64,000 nucleotides of DNA, from positions 1 through 64,000 of the forward strand of contig JAFYYS010000019.1 of assembly GCA_017546025.1 (NCBI GenBank). The letters run 5' to 3'. The position numbers and the translations under genes are program-made. Of the stretch, positions 14,581 through 24,011 are shown in pieces. The DNA is from Lachnospiraceae bacterium (GTDB lineage Bacteria; Bacillota; Clostridia; Lachnospirales; Lachnospiraceae). Position 1 is the stretch's first letter; each line of letters begins with the position of its first letter. The notes under the pieces are model-generated. The model saw only the letters and a program-made list of their open reading frames with translations, did not search any database and was not told where the DNA came from.

Positions 14581-17004
14581 CTAGCTTTCTGTGCCTTGCG
14601 AAACCTCTTCGAATTTCATTGTGAAGAGGTTTCTCTTAAAGTAAAAACCGATATGCGGATTCGGAACGTAGGCGGAATCCACAACCGTTCCTGCGGCATT
14701 CTTAAAGACAATCGTTTCGCCCTCGGAGAGGTTGAAGATGGCCTTTCTTTGGGATGCGGCATCGGCATCGGTGTTGTTTCCGTAGATGACAATGCTTTCG
14801 CCGGCCTTGATCACGTCGCTGTCCTCGAAAGGATAGTCATAGGTGCCGTCGGAGAGGATGTAACCCTTTAAGGAAACATCCGCTGTCGAATAGTTCGTCA
14901 GCACAACGGAGTCCTTGTCACGTGCGCAGAATTCCGAAATCAGAACCTTGTCAACGGGAACATCCTTGACATGAAGCGTGATGGCAACGCGGCCGTCCTG
15001 CAGGGACGCCTTGGTCACGGAAAGGCTTTCGGTCGTAACCTTTTTACCGTTTACTTCCCAGTAATCAAATGCCTTGCCGAGTTCATATTTGGCGGATACC
15101 TTTACGGCATAATCGGTGAAGTATACGCCGTTGACGCCGGCGCCTTCCTTCGCGGTAAAGCTTCCGATCACGAGCTGTGCGCCTGTAGCGCCGACAGCGT
15201 TGATCCAGTATTTCTCACCCTTCAGATTCAGGTTGAACTTCAGATAGTCGGCGGAGCGGTCGGCTCTGCGTTCTGCGAAATCCTTGATGGTCTGCAGGTT
15301 TCCGGCATACTGGTTCTTCTTTACCCAGGAAACATCGGGCTTTCCGAGAGAGGTCAGGTAAGCGTAGTAGTAATCCATTTCCTTCTCGCGGCTTCTCGTT
15401 ACGGCGTCAAGCTTTGCGCAAACGTTTCCGTAGGAGAGGGCGCCTGCGCCGAAGTCAAGCGACTTGCGTACGAAGTATTCGCGGCAGTCCGCACGCTCCA
15501 TCAATGCCGCAAAAAGCGGAGAACGGCGCGGGCCGGGAGAGGAAAGTACCTGCTTCAATGTATCGTAGGAGTTCAGAACCTCCTGCTGTCCGTACAGGCC
15601 GTACGTGTAGTCGATATCATGCAACAGGTATCTCCACCGTCCGTCATACGGAGCCTCGCCGTACGACTCGCCCTCGGTCGTGAAATACCGGTAGCAGCGG
15701 ACGTTGTTGTTCGGCCAGTCCTGATTGCAAAGGTAGATGTTATAGGCCATGTAATCGAGGTAGTTCTCCACATCCATCCAGGCGCAGAGCTTGCGGTATT
15801 CGGCCTCGTTGCGGAGATCCTTCTTCGAGAATTCTGCATAGAGTCTGTTGAACTCTTCGGCAATCTTTGCTTCTTCCTCGTCGTCTTCGTCGAGTTCCTT
15901 TTCGGTATCGGTTCCGGCGAGAACGATGAATTCGCCCTCGTCACATTTTTCACCGTTCGCGGCCTTTCTTGCGGGGCTGTCGCCGTAACGGTTTTTGAAG
16001 AACTCGTCGCAATATGCGCCGTGGAGCCAGTAGAAACCGAAATACTGTCCGTTCACGTAAGCAACGGCCGGGAAGACCGGTTCGTAATCCGAGAAACCGG
16101 CGTCGGCGGCGAGCATCTGGTTCAGCTCGTCTCTGACAAATGCAAAGCGGAAATCATTGCCGCTGGCGCGGAGCACGAATTTGTCATAGCGGACGATCTG
16201 GCTGCCGTCCTCCGCAAGAAGGTTGAAGCAGTTCAGATACGTCGTGCCTTCGTTCGGAGAGTAACTCTTTCTCGCGAAGAACTTCATGGACTTCTGCGAG
16301 AACTGACGGTTGTAACCGCCGTTGATGCGCACGCCGAGCTTCTGCTCGGTAATTTTTTCGCCGGAGCGGTTCAGCACCTCCACGTAAACGGGGCGCTCGC
16401 TCTTCTTGCCGTGAAGCTCGTAGTTGTTTCCGAAGAAGATGCCGTTCGGCGAAGCCGTCAGATCCTTCGGATCGCCGGAGATGCAGAAAATCAGCAGGTT
16501 CTCGTAACGGTTCGTTACGCCGCGGCCGATCAGATAGCTGTGAATCAGCTCGTCTGAGCTAGTGCCGTCATCATAAAACGCCTTTGCGTGAATCGTATGA
16601 ACCTTCGGGTCCTCTGTCGTGGAAGCGGCCAGGAAGATTCCCTTGCCGGGCGTGTAAACGCTTGACTTCTCGGTCGGCGTCTCGCCGGTTACGGTATAGT
16701 GGATGGTGCCGCCGTTACGCGAATAGATGCGGACGTAGATGCCTTCCTCATAGAAGTACTGGTTGTGGGAGAACATCAAATCGCCCATCTCGTCGGTAAA
16801 TGTGAACTTATCCTCTTCTTCGCCGTAATCGACAGGCGGCGTCACCTTTGTCCCGGGCTCGTCGCGGTCCGGCTCGGTCTGCTGTCCGGGCGGAACCGGC
16901 TGCGGGGTCGCGGGCTTTTCTTTATTTAACAGAATCACCACGGCGATGATGACGGCAACGGCCGCAATCGCCGAGCAGATGATAATCAGTTTCTTTCTCT
17001 TCAT
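14581..17004 (-). CDS. CotH kinase family protein with lamin-tail domain
   Basis: An 807-residue membrane-anchored protein: N-terminal helix (LIIICSAIAAVAVIIAVVILL), a Pro/Thr linker, a chitobiase-like beta-sandwich (IHYTVTGETPTEKSSVY), then the CotH fold from about 170 to 570 with typical KLGVRINGG and SQKSMKFFARKSY, an aspartate-rich catalytic region and YLLHDIDYTYG. Near 690-790 is a lamin-tail domain (VLISEFCARDKDSVVLTNYS, GYILSD). CotH proteins of spore coats are atypical protein kinases; related proteins also sit beside VTC-type polymerases, as here. ATG 17004 is chosen because GGAGAG is 5 nt upstream; GTG at 17010 overlaps that site. It is the last gene of a three-gene operon. Confidence 0.88.
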   Translation of the reverse strand: MKRKKLIIICSAIAAVAVIIAVVILLNKEKPATPQPVPPGQQTEPDRDEPGTKVTPPVDYGEEEDKFTFTDEMGDLMFSHNQYFYEEGIYVRIYSRNGGTIHYTVTGETPTEKSSVYTPGKGIFLAASTTEDPKVHTIHAKAFYDDGTSSDELIHSYLIGRGVTNRYENLLIFCISGDPKDLTASPNGIFFGNNYELHGKKSERPVYVEVLNRSGEKITEQKLGVRINGGYNRQFSQKSMKFFARKSYSPNEGTTYLNCFNLLAEDGSQIVRYDKFVLRASGNDFRFAFVRDELNQMLAADAGFSDYEPVFPAVAYVNGQYFGFYWLHGAYCDEFFKNRYGDSPARKAANGEKCDEGEFIVLAGTDTEKELDEDDEEEAKIAEEFNRLYAEFSKKDLRNEAEYRKLCAWMDVENYLDYMAYNIYLCNQDWPNNNVRCYRYFTTEGESYGEAPYDGRWRYLLHDIDYTYGLYGQQEVLNSYDTLKQVLSSPGPRRSPLFAALMERADCREYFVRKSLDFGAGALSYGNVCAKLDAVTRSREKEMDYYYAYLTSLGKPDVSWVKKNQYAGNLQTIKDFAERRADRSADYLKFNLNLKGEKYWINAVGATGAQLVIGSFTAKEGAGVNGVYFTDYAVKVSAKYELGKAFDYWEVNGKKVTTESLSVTKASLQDGRVAITLHVKDVPVDKVLISEFCARDKDSVVLTNYSTADVSLKGYILSDGTYDYPFEDSDVIKAGESIVIYGNNTDADAASQRKAIFNLSEGETIVFKNAAGTVVDSAYVPNPHIGFYFKRNLFTMKFEEVSQGTES
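14600..14633. terminator. Hairpin at the convergent end of RiPP operon and CotH gene
   Basis: GAAACCTCTTC (14600-14610) and GAAGAGGTTTC (14623-14633) form a perfect 11-bp stem with a 12-nt loop, followed by TCTT on the plus strand. It lies inside the last codons of the minus-strand CotH gene and just after the RiPP operon stop, so it may end the plus-strand transcript. Confidence 0.5.
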
Positions 17005-17034
17005 ATTCACTCTCCGTTATGGTAATCAAAATCA

Positions 17035-17697
17035 TTATTCGCCGGTGAATTCCACCAGTACCGTGTTGCTGACGCCGTCAACGGCCTGCAGCTCCTTCAA
17101 AAAGCCGGTGTCGGTGCCGCGGAAACGGATCTGCACGGTAAGCTCGGTTTCGTCCTTGTAAAGCGTCTTGTTCTTCAGCTTGCCCTTCAGTTCGGAAACC
17201 TTCTTCTCGACGGCCTCCTGTGCCTTGTCCGAATAGCGGATGACAAGCAGGTACGTGCCCTTCGAGGTGCGAAGGAAGAACATCAGGATGTAAACGACGG
17301 CGATGAAGGCCGAACCGATCAGCGCGAACGGAATCATGCCGGAGCCGGTCGTCAGTCCCGCAACAACCGCCCAGAAAAGGAAGCCGACATCGAGCGGATC
17401 CTTCACGGCGGAACGGAAACGGATGATGCTCAGTGCGCCGATTGTGCCGAGCGAAAGCGCCACGCTTGAGCTGATGGTCAGAATGATCATGGCCGTAATC
17501 AGCGTTACCAGAACAAGAAGCACGGCGAAGTTTTCGCTGTAGCTCGCGCCCCGGTAGAAGAAGCGGTAGACGCAGTAGATGACGGCTGCGCAGATGATGG
17601 TAAATGTGAGGCAGGCAATGATTTCTGCAGGCGTTGTGCTGCTTAACGAATCGGCCTGGCCCATCAGGTTCTTGATTTCGTTGATATAATCTGACAT
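17035..17697 (-). CDS. DUF4956 membrane protein
   Basis: A 220-residue protein with about four membrane helices in its first two thirds and a soluble C-terminal domain of about 80 residues. The highly conserved region SLGTIGALSIIRFRSAVKDPLDVGFLFW (quoted in part) between helices is the hallmark of DUF4956. The start at 17697 has AAAGGAGCC upstream; the gene starts 10 nt after the VTC stop. DUF4956 proteins usually sit beside VTC-type polyphosphate polymerases and CotH proteins, which is the order here. A role as the membrane partner or channel of the polymerase is inferred, not shown. Confidence 0.85.
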   Translation of the reverse strand: MSDYINEIKNLMGQADSLSSTTPAEIIACLTFTIICAAVIYCVYRFFYRGASYSENFAVLLVLVTLITAMIILTISSSVALSLGTIGALSIIRFRSAVKDPLDVGFLFWAVVAGLTTGSGMIPFALIGSAFIAVVYILMFFLRTSKGTYLLVIRYSDKAQEAVEKKVSELKGKLKNKTLYKDETELTVQIRFRGTDTGFLKELQAVDGVSNTVLVEFTGE

Positions 17698-17707
17698 ATC
17701 GGCTCCT

Positions 17708-18442
17708 TTATTGTAAACAGATATAGTTTTGTCTGAGTTTGTCGCGGCAGATGACATACTTCGATACCGCGAGGCGGATGCCCGAATTCTGAAGCAGCTG
17801 CTTCAGATACATCGGAAACGCATCGTCGTATTTGATTTCGAGAATGACCTCCCGCTTATCGAAAACCGGAGACGTGACAAGCTTTTCATCAAACATGTCA
17901 AGCGTATTCATGCCGGCCGCCACCATTCTGTCAAATGTCACACGGACCATGGAGAGCGGATGCGTGAAGGCTTCCCGATAGTATTCGACAATCACCTTCG
18001 GCGTAAGCCCGTGTGCCCGGTGAAGCGCCAGCACTTCCTGCGGAAGAGGCTCCTCTCTGTTTTCAAGCACCGAGAAATCTCCGCGCATGACCGCGTCATA
18101 ATCCGCTCTGCTGATGCGGGCGGACGTCTTGCAGATGCGGTCGTCAATCTTCTCCTTATTCTCTAAAACGATGAAGGAGTCGTCGTTGTTGTAAGCCCGG
18201 ATCCGGTACTTGTCCCGGTGCTGCACGCCGCTGTCCTTTTCGTAATAGCCGTCGTCCCGTATCGTATCCAGATAGACGCTTCGGATCAGGTATCCGTCCG
18301 GTCCCGGCATATGCGGGTCCGGCGTCAGGACGCCTTGTACCCTTGCACGCAGTTCCACATACTGCGGATACGACAGAAGAATCTTGATTTCGTGCCGCTT
18401 GGGGCGGTCCTTAAAGGGATTCTCGTATATGGGAATCTTCAT
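17708..18442 (-). CDS. VTC-type polyphosphate polymerase domain protein
   Basis: A 244-residue cytoplasmic protein matching the VTC/tunnel-metalloenzyme fold: RHEIKILLS near the N-terminus (basic strand), SVYLDT, KYRIRAYN, VLENKEKI and later VIVEYYREAF, RVTFDR and ILEIKYDDAFP, giving the inward-facing Arg, Lys and Glu residues of the tunnel. In yeast Vtc4 this domain makes polyphosphate from ATP. It is the first gene of a minus-strand operon with DUF4956 and CotH proteins, behind a TTTACA-17-TATAAT promoter with an AGCCGAAC/GTTCGGCT hairpin in the leader (18473-18491). Catalytic competence and product are inferred. Confidence 0.87.
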   Translation of the reverse strand: MKIPIYENPFKDRPKRHEIKILLSYPQYVELRARVQGVLTPDPHMPGPDGYLIRSVYLDTIRDDGYYEKDSGVQHRDKYRIRAYNNDDSFIVLENKEKIDDRICKTSARISRADYDAVMRGDFSVLENREEPLPQEVLALHRAHGLTPKVIVEYYREAFTHPLSMVRVTFDRMVAAGMNTLDMFDEKLVTSPVFDKREVILEIKYDDAFPMYLKQLLQNSGIRLAVSKYVICRDKLRQNYICLQ

Positions 18443-18502
18443 GAAAAAGCCTCATAAAAAACGATTTGCCGAAGCCGAACTACGTTCGGCTCGCATTATA
18501 GC

Positions 18503-18531
18503 ATTATATCGGTTTTCATGAAAAATGTAAA
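18503..18531 (-). promoter_or_regulatory. Promoter of the VTC-DUF4956-CotH operon
   Basis: On the minus strand, TTTACA (18526-18531), 17-nt spacer, TATAAT (18503-18508). A second TATAAT lies at 18495-18500. The 8-bp hairpin at 18473-18491 lies near the start of the transcript. Confidence 0.7.
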
Positions 18532-18556
18532 GGATTGAGGCTCATTTGAAAAAAGT

Positions 18557-18585
18557 TTCACATTTTTCAGAGAATGTGCTATGAT
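18557..18585 (+). promoter_or_regulatory. Promoter of truA
   Basis: TTCACA (18557-18562), 17-nt spacer, TATGAT (18580-18585), 35 nt before the truA start. Confidence 0.6.
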
Positions 18586-18619
18586 GTAAGATGTCTTACT
18601 ATTTCCAAAAGGAGCCGAA

Positions 18620-19381
18620 ATGAAGCATTTTCGCATTACGCTGCAGTATGACGGAAGCCGCTACGACGGCTGGCAGAAGCAGGGCAACACGGACAATACA
18701 ATTCAGGGCAGAATCGAGGCAATGCTCTCGAAGCTTTTCGAGCAGGAGATTGAGATTCAGGGCTCCGGCCGGACCGATGCGGGCGTGCATGCCGTCGGAC
18801 AGGTCGCCAGCTTTGCCGCGGACACGAATCTCGGGCCCGACAAGGTCATGGAGCAGATGAATATATTCCTGCCGAAGGACATTGTCGTGACCGACTGCCG
18901 CATGACCGACGCGCGCTTTCATGCAAGGCTCAACGCCAAGCGGAAGACGTACTGCTACCGGATTGTGACCGGAAGGCTCCGACCGGTTTTCGGACGCCAG
19001 TATGTTTTGTGGCATCCGGAGGAGCTTGACCTTGCGGCAATGAAAAAGGCCGCGGAATGCCTGATCGGCGAGCACGATTTCCGAAGCTTTCTCGGAAACC
19101 AGCATTATAAGAAATCAACGGTTCGTACCGTTTATGATATTACCTTTACCGAGACGGTCCGAAAGGAAGGGGAGACGTCCTTCCCGGAGATTGACGTCGC
19201 ATTTTCCGGAAACGGATTCCTGCCGAACATGGTCAGAATCCTGACGGGAACGCTTCTTGAAATCGGCGAAGGAAAGCGCGACCGGCGCGAAATGAAATCA
19301 ATTCTCGACGGAGCGGACAGGGCGCTTGCGGGGCCGACGGCACCGGCGCACGGACTGACGCTTCAACGGGTGGAATATTAA
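18620..19381 (+). CDS. truA: tRNA pseudouridine synthase A
   Basis: The 253-residue protein has the full TruA length and motifs: RITLQYDGSRYDGWQKQ at the N-terminus, the catalytic aspartate in GSGRTDAGVHA (Asp53), HARLNAKRKTYCYRI, and the C-terminal GNGFLPNMVRILTG. It converts uridines 38-40 of the tRNA anticodon stem to pseudouridine. AAAGGAG lies upstream of the ATG. It is followed 18 nt later by argF and is probably the first gene of the truA-to-dus operon. Confidence 0.97.
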   Translation: MKHFRITLQYDGSRYDGWQKQGNTDNTIQGRIEAMLSKLFEQEIEIQGSGRTDAGVHAVGQVASFAADTNLGPDKVMEQMNIFLPKDIVVTDCRMTDARFHARLNAKRKTYCYRIVTGRLRPVFGRQYVLWHPEELDLAAMKKAAECLIGEHDFRSFLGNQHYKKSTVRTVYDITFTETVRKEGETSFPEIDVAFSGNGFLPNMVRILTGTLLEIGEGKRDRREMKSILDGADRALAGPTAPAHGLTLQRVEY

Positions 19382-19399
19382 TCAGGAGGAATGGCTGTC

Positions 19400-20401
19400 A
19401 TGAATTTGAAAGGAAGATCGTTTTTAACGCTTAAGGATTTTACCCCCGAGGAGATCATCGGACTCCTCGACCTCGCTGCGGAGTTGCGCGACAGAAAGAG
19501 AAAGCGCATCCATGTTTCCGGCTGCGAGGGCAAGAACATTGCTTTGATTTTCGAGAAGACGAGCACGAGAACACGCTGCTCGTTTGAGGTTGCCGCGCAT
19601 GATCTCGGCATGGGAACGACCTATCTTGATCCGTCCGCTTCGCAGATCGGCAAGAAGGAGAGCATCGCCGACACCGCAAGAGTGCTCGGCAGAATGTTCG
19701 ACGGCATCGAGTACCGCGGCTACGGCCAGGAAATCGTCGAGACGCTCGCGAAGGATTCCGGCGTTCCGGTTTGGAACGGCCTGACGAACGAGTACCATCC
19801 GACGCAGATGCTTGCCGACATGCTGACCGTACGGGACCATTTCGGATACCTGAAGGGCATTAAGTTCGCCTATCTCGGCGACGCCCGCTACAACACCGGC
19901 AATTCGCTGATGATCGTTTGCAGCAAGCTCGGACTGCATTTCGTATGCTGCGCACCGAAGAAATACTGGCCGAACGAAGAACTCCGCAAGGTTTGCGAAG
20001 AGTACGCGAAGGCTTCCGGCGCAACGCTCACATTTACCGAAGATGTGACGGAAGGCACGAAGGGTGCCGACGTCATTTCGACCGACGTATGGGTATCGAT
20101 GGGCGAGCCTGACGAGGTCTGGAACGAGCGTATCCATGACCTGCTTCCTTACCAGGTGAACATGAAGTGCATGGAGAATGCTTCGGAAAATGCCATCTTC
20201 CTTCACTGTCTCCCGAGCTTCCATGACCTGAACACCGGCATCGGCAAAACGATCAGTGAGAAATTCGGCCTCAATGAGATGGAAGTCACCGACGAGGTAT
20301 TCGAGTCGAAGTACAGCAAGGTATTTGACGAGGCGGAGAACCGCATGCATACGATTAAGGCGGTTATGTTCGCTACGCTTTCGGAGGAGGAGCTTTCATG
20401 A
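19400..20401 (+). CDS. argF: Ornithine carbamoyltransferase
   Basis: A 333-residue enzyme that makes citrulline from ornithine and carbamoyl phosphate (arginine synthesis or the arginine deiminase route). Visible signatures are the carbamoyl-phosphate motif STRTR near residues 55-59, [14 protein letters not shown], the SMGEPDEVW ornithine-side loop and HCLPSFHD near the C-terminus. ATG at 19400 is preferred: AGGAGG ends 10 nt before it, whereas the in-frame ATG at 19391 directly abuts that site. No other arginine genes are nearby, so which pathway it serves cannot be told. An 82-nt spacer with a GC-rich hairpin follows. Confidence 0.96.
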   Translation: MNLKGRSFLTLKDFTPEEIIGLLDLAAELRDRKRKRIHVSGCEGKNIALIFEKTSTRTRCSFEVAAHDLGMGTTYLDPSASQIGKKESIADTARVLGRMFDGIEYRGYGQEIVETLAKDSGVPVWNGLTNEYHPTQMLADMLTVRDHFGYLKGIKFAYLGDARYNTGNSLMIVCSKLGLHFVCCAPKKYWPNEELRKVCEEYAKASGATLTFTEDVTEGTKGADVISTDVWVSMGEPDEVWNERIHDLLPYQVNMKCMENASENAIFLHCLPSFHDLNTGIGKTISEKFGLNEMEVTDEVFESKYSKVFDEAENRMHTIKAVMFATLSEEELS

Positions 20402-20483
20402 CGCAGTCATGAACTGTAAATGCGACGACGACTTGGCAGGTGCAGCTTTGCTGCGCGTGCCGTTACCATAGGAGGACCTGTAA

Positions 20484-20825
20484 GTGTACCAAGACAAGGT
20501 TGTGCTCTGCGGAGCAAGTTCATATGAGAAGCTGTTCTACCTGAATCCGGATTTTGAAAACCTTCCCAAGGAAGTGAAGGACCGGTTGAAGATCATCTGC
20601 GTGTTCTTCACGGAGAAGGTAGGCGGCAGACTGATGCTTGAGTTCGATGAAGAAGGAACGCTTTTGTTCAGCGTTTCCGCCAATGACGGGGACCCGGCAT
20701 TTGACGAAATCGGAAGCGCGCTCGAGATTAAAAAGATCCGAAACGAGGAGCAGGAACTGTGGGAATCCTTAGAGTTGTACTTTAAGGTTTTCTTCCTCGG
20801 AGAGGACCCGGAGGGAGAGGCATGA
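20484..20825 (+). CDS. DUF6145-like small protein, GTG start
   Basis: A 113-residue acidic, soluble protein beginning with [23 protein letters not shown], shown here in outline, and ending [17 protein letters not shown] recall this pattern as DUF6145, a Lachnospiraceae family without a known function. GTG at 20484 is used: AGGAGG lies 8 nt upstream and no ATG follows soon. The stop overlaps the coaX start (ATGA), so it is translationally coupled to pantothenate kinase. Confidence 0.75.
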   Translation: MYQDKVVLCGASSYEKLFYLNPDFENLPKEVKDRLKIICVFFTEKVGGRLMLEFDEEGTLLFSVSANDGDPAFDEIGSALEIKKIRNEEQELWESLELYFKVFFLGEDPEGEA

Positions 20826-21619
20826 AACAGGATATTTTACTCGGAATCGACGTAGGCAATACGAATATTACGTTCGGCGTCTTTCGCGGAAAGGAAATCC
20901 TTAAGACGTTCCGCATGACGACGAAGATGCAGAGAACAAGCGACGAATTCGGCGTTTGGATCCGCACGCTTTTAACAGAGACGGGCTTTGATGCGGAAAG
21001 CCTTAAAGATGTCATTGTGGCATCCGTTGTGCCCGGCATCATGCATTCGCTGAATTCCGGCATCATCAAGTACCTGAACAAGACACCGATTGTTGTTGAG
21101 GCAGGCATGAAGACCGGCCTTCGCATCAACATGGCCAACCCGAAGGAACTCGGCGCGGACCGTGTCGTGGACTGCGTGGCGGGCTATGAGCTGTACGGCG
21201 GACCGGTCATGGTCATTGATTTCGGCACGGCGACAACATATGACCTCGTTCTGGACGGATGTGTGTTTGAAACCGGTATCACGAGCCCGGGCATCCGCAT
21301 CTGCGCGAACGCTTTGTGGAACGAGACCGCGAAGCTTCCGGAGATTGCTATTGAAAAGCCGGCAAGCATCCTCGCAAGAGATACCATTACGAGTATGCAG
21401 GCAGGCCTTGTATACGGCTGCATCGGACAGACCGAATACATCATCAAAAAGGTGAAGGAGGAAGCCGGCCTTACGGAGATGAAGGTCGTTGCGACCGGCG
21501 GCCTCGGCAGAATCGTTTCCGAGGAAACGGATATGATTGACATCTACGATCCCGACCTGACGTTGAAGGGACTGCAGATCATCTATGCGAAACAGAGCAG
21601 GCGGAAGGACAAGGCATGA
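20822..21619 (+). CDS. coaX: Type III pantothenate kinase
   Basis: A 265-residue kinase of the ASKHA fold, which phosphorylates pantothenate in the first step of CoA synthesis. Signatures: [16 protein letters not shown] (phosphate-1 loop), the [16 protein letters not shown] region, [13 protein letters not shown] (phosphate-2), GITSPGIRI and [11 protein letters not shown] (adenosine loop). The length is typical. It overlaps the genes on both sides by ATGA, showing one operon with the DUF6145-like gene and dus. Confidence 0.96.
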   Translation: MKQDILLGIDVGNTNITFGVFRGKEILKTFRMTTKMQRTSDEFGVWIRTLLTETGFDAESLKDVIVASVVPGIMHSLNSGIIKYLNKTPIVVEAGMKTGLRINMANPKELGADRVVDCVAGYELYGGPVMVIDFGTATTYDLVLDGCVFETGITSPGIRICANALWNETAKLPEIAIEKPASILARDTITSMQAGLVYGCIGQTEYIIKKVKEEAGLTEMKVVATGGLGRIVSEETDMIDIYDPDLTLKGLQIIYAKQSRRKDKA

Positions 21620-22584
21620 GCTTTCGCATCGGAAATGTGACAATTGAAACGGACACGGCGCTCGGACCGATGGCCGGTATAACGGACCTGCCGTTCAGGC
21701 TTATATGCAAGGAACAGGGAGCGGGCCTTTTATATACGGAAATGGTCAGCGCGAAAGGAGTCATGTACCGGAACCGGAATACCGAAGAGCTTTTGGAGAC
21801 AAACCCCTCGGAGCACCCGATTGCGCTGCAGCTGTTCGGGAGCGATCCCGCAATCATGGCAGAGCAGGCGGCGTATCTTGCCGACCGCGAATTCGACTTC
21901 TTCGATATCAACATGGGCTGTCCCGTTCCGAAGGTGGTAAATAACGGAGAAGGTTCGGCTTTGATGAGAGACCCTTCTCTTATTTATAACATCGTAAATG
22001 CGATGGTGAAGGCGCAGCCGAAGCCTGTCACGGTGAAAATCCGAAAGGGCTTTTCCGTGGAAAATGCGACGGAGGTCGCGAAGGCATGCGAAGCGGCCGG
22101 GGCATCGGCAATTGCCGTGCACGGAAGGCTCCGCGGCGAGTTTTATGCGGGTAAGGCCGACTGGGACTGCATCCGCAGGGTGAAGGAGGCCGTCTCGATT
22201 CCGGTCATCGGAAGCGGTGACGTCGACAGCGCGGATAAGGCGCTTGCGATGAAGCGTGAGACCGGTGTTGACTGCGTGATGATTGCGCGCGCGGCAAGAG
22301 GAAACCCGTGGATTTTTGCACAGTGTAAGGCCGCCTTTTCGGGCGAGCCGGTACCGGAAAGGCCGGGCGTAAAGGAAGTGGCCGAAACGGCTTTACGGCA
22401 CGCGAAGGCAGCGATTGCGAGGGTCGGCGAGAAACGGGCCATCCCGATGATGAGAAGTCATGTGGCATGGTATTTTTCAGGGTATCCCGATTCGGCGGCA
22501 CTGCGAAGAAGGTCAAACGAAATAGCCGATTATGCGGAGCTTGAGGAGTTACTCCTTCGCTTCGTATCCCAATATGAAGCTTAA
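21616..22584 (+). CDS. dusB: tRNA-dihydrouridine synthase (DusB type)
   Basis: A 322-residue FMN enzyme that reduces uridine to dihydrouridine in tRNA. Signatures: [13 protein letters not shown] at the N-terminus, TEMVSAKGV, the active-site loop [21 protein letters not shown] with the conserved Cys102, [20 protein letters not shown] and [11 protein letters not shown]. The length and the DusB-type pattern match Firmicutes enzymes. Start overlaps the coaX stop. It ends the truA-dus operon; no clear terminator precedes the lipoprotein gene 20 nt later, so read-through is possible. Confidence 0.95.
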   Translation: MSFRIGNVTIETDTALGPMAGITDLPFRLICKEQGAGLLYTEMVSAKGVMYRNRNTEELLETNPSEHPIALQLFGSDPAIMAEQAAYLADREFDFFDINMGCPVPKVVNNGEGSALMRDPSLIYNIVNAMVKAQPKPVTVKIRKGFSVENATEVAKACEAAGASAIAVHGRLRGEFYAGKADWDCIRRVKEAVSIPVIGSGDVDSADKALAMKRETGVDCVMIARAARGNPWIFAQCKAAFSGEPVPERPGVKEVAETALRHAKAAIARVGEKRAIPMMRSHVAWYFSGYPDSAALRRRSNEIADYAELEELLLRFVSQYEA

Positions 22585-22604
22585 GTGCGTTTTAGGAGGA
22601 TGAC

Positions 22605-23981
22605 ATGAAAAGAAGCATTGCGGTTCTTCTGCTTCTGGCAATGGTTTTATGCCTTGCCGGATGCGGTGAGAAACAGAAAACAGAAGGGGAGAAGGTGACC
22701 CCGGCAGCAACGGGGGAGCCGACCGGAACACCCGAAAGCACCCCGAGTCCGGAGCCGACGGAGGAGATTACTCCGACGCCTGACACGCCGAAGCTTCCGC
22801 ATACGGAGCTTACGGAGGGCCCGTATTATGCAATCGGAACCACCATGGACGGTTCGGCCTACCTGGGCAGCGCAACCTCCAATCAGCCCGCTTTCGCAAC
22901 GGGGATTGATTTCATCTATCTGACCGAGGAAGGATACCCGGAACTTGCACAGAGGCTGAAGGACGAAAACATTCAGCACAGCGAGTCCGGAGCCTACTAT
23001 CAGGACGAGATACTGAAGATTCTTTCCGAGCAGACGGAACGGTTTGACAAGGGCTGGTATTATTTCGATCAGATTATGCCTGAACGGAACGATTCCGCAG
23101 TATTCTCCTACACGAGATGCCTTCGCGAATATAACGGCGTCATTGCGACGGAAAATGTGACGGGTTACGTGTTCGATACGAAGACCGGTGAGCCGCTTGA
23201 CATTACGGATGTCATCAAGGATACCGATGTTTTGCAGGAAGAAATGCGCGCGTGCATTGAGGCACAGTATGGCGGCAAAAACGTGCTGCTCGATTCCTGG
23301 GACAATGTCTTCACGCAGCTGTTCGGATTCGGGCATTACGGCTGGGTATACAGCGATGACGGCATCGAGTACTGGGTGGAAATGGAATATCTGACCGAGA
23401 ACCTGACCGAGCTTTACAGGGGCACGCTTAAGGTTACGGAGCATCCGGAGCTTTTCACGGAGCAGTATGTCGGTGACTTTACGGGTGACCTGCTGAAGGA
23501 ACGCGAGGACAGGGTTGACCCGAAGACCGCGCAGTCTCCGGTTTATGAAGAAGTGCTTCTTGAGCTGATTGAGGGTGTCGGAGCGCTGAACTTTGACGAA
23601 TGCACGACCCTGCTTGACATGACCGACCTTTCGTATTCCCCTGTTCCCCCGGAGGAAGCGGAAGAGGAGCAGCCCAACATCACGTTTTACGACCCGACGA
23701 ACGGCGATAAGGTTTATATGCTTTTCTGGCCGAAGGACGGGGTCAATATGACGGGTGAGAATACGCTTTCCCTTTTATATGTCATGCCCGCCAAGACGAA
23801 CGGTTTCCTGCTTGTGACGGACAACTATCACAGCAGTTCGGTAGAATATGACGTGATTGACCGGTCCTTCCCCGAAAAGGACGGGCTGCCTTCGCAGAGA
23901 ACGGTTACATTTGCCGACGTGGAGGACGCTTTGGCGGTGCTGCTGCAGGGATTCTATCTGTATTATCCGGAATTGTTCTAA
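22605..23981 (+). CDS. Lipoprotein with Thr-Pro-rich linker and DUF3298-like region
   Basis: A 458-residue lipoprotein (lipobox LAGC, Cys20), then a 45-residue linker of Thr, Pro, Glu and Ser that spans the cell wall, then a globular part beginning near TEGPYYAIGTT. The stretch with a tyrosine/threonine-rich strand (VFSYTRCLREYNGV) followed by GYVFDTKTGEPLDITDVI resembles DUF3298/RsiV-like domains, which in RsiV bind lysozyme. The next gene is a clear paralogue (same order, same GYCFNSQTG-type motif). GAGG lies upstream of the ATG. Function unknown; a cell-wall sensor or ligand-binding role is a guess. Confidence 0.7.
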   Translation: MKRSIAVLLLLAMVLCLAGCGEKQKTEGEKVTPAATGEPTGTPESTPSPEPTEEITPTPDTPKLPHTELTEGPYYAIGTTMDGSAYLGSATSNQPAFATGIDFIYLTEEGYPELAQRLKDENIQHSESGAYYQDEILKILSEQTERFDKGWYYFDQIMPERNDSAVFSYTRCLREYNGVIATENVTGYVFDTKTGEPLDITDVIKDTDVLQEEMRACIEAQYGGKNVLLDSWDNVFTQLFGFGHYGWVYSDDGIEYWVEMEYLTENLTELYRGTLKVTEHPELFTEQYVGDFTGDLLKEREDRVDPKTAQSPVYEEVLLELIEGVGALNFDECTTLLDMTDLSYSPVPPEEAEEEQPNITFYDPTNGDKVYMLFWPKDGVNMTGENTLSLLYVMPAKTNGFLLVTDNYHSSSVEYDVIDRSFPEKDGLPSQRTVTFADVEDALAVLLQGFYLYYPELF

Positions 23982-24011
23982 ACGCGCGGTTTTGCGCGGA
24001 AGGAGAAGACG

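Noticed and set aside
14971..16557. 528-codon open frame on the plus strand opposite the CotH gene
   Set aside because: It mirrors the coding frame of a well-supported gene; no ribosome site, and the protein has no recognisable pattern. Third-position GC bias removes stops on the opposite strand.
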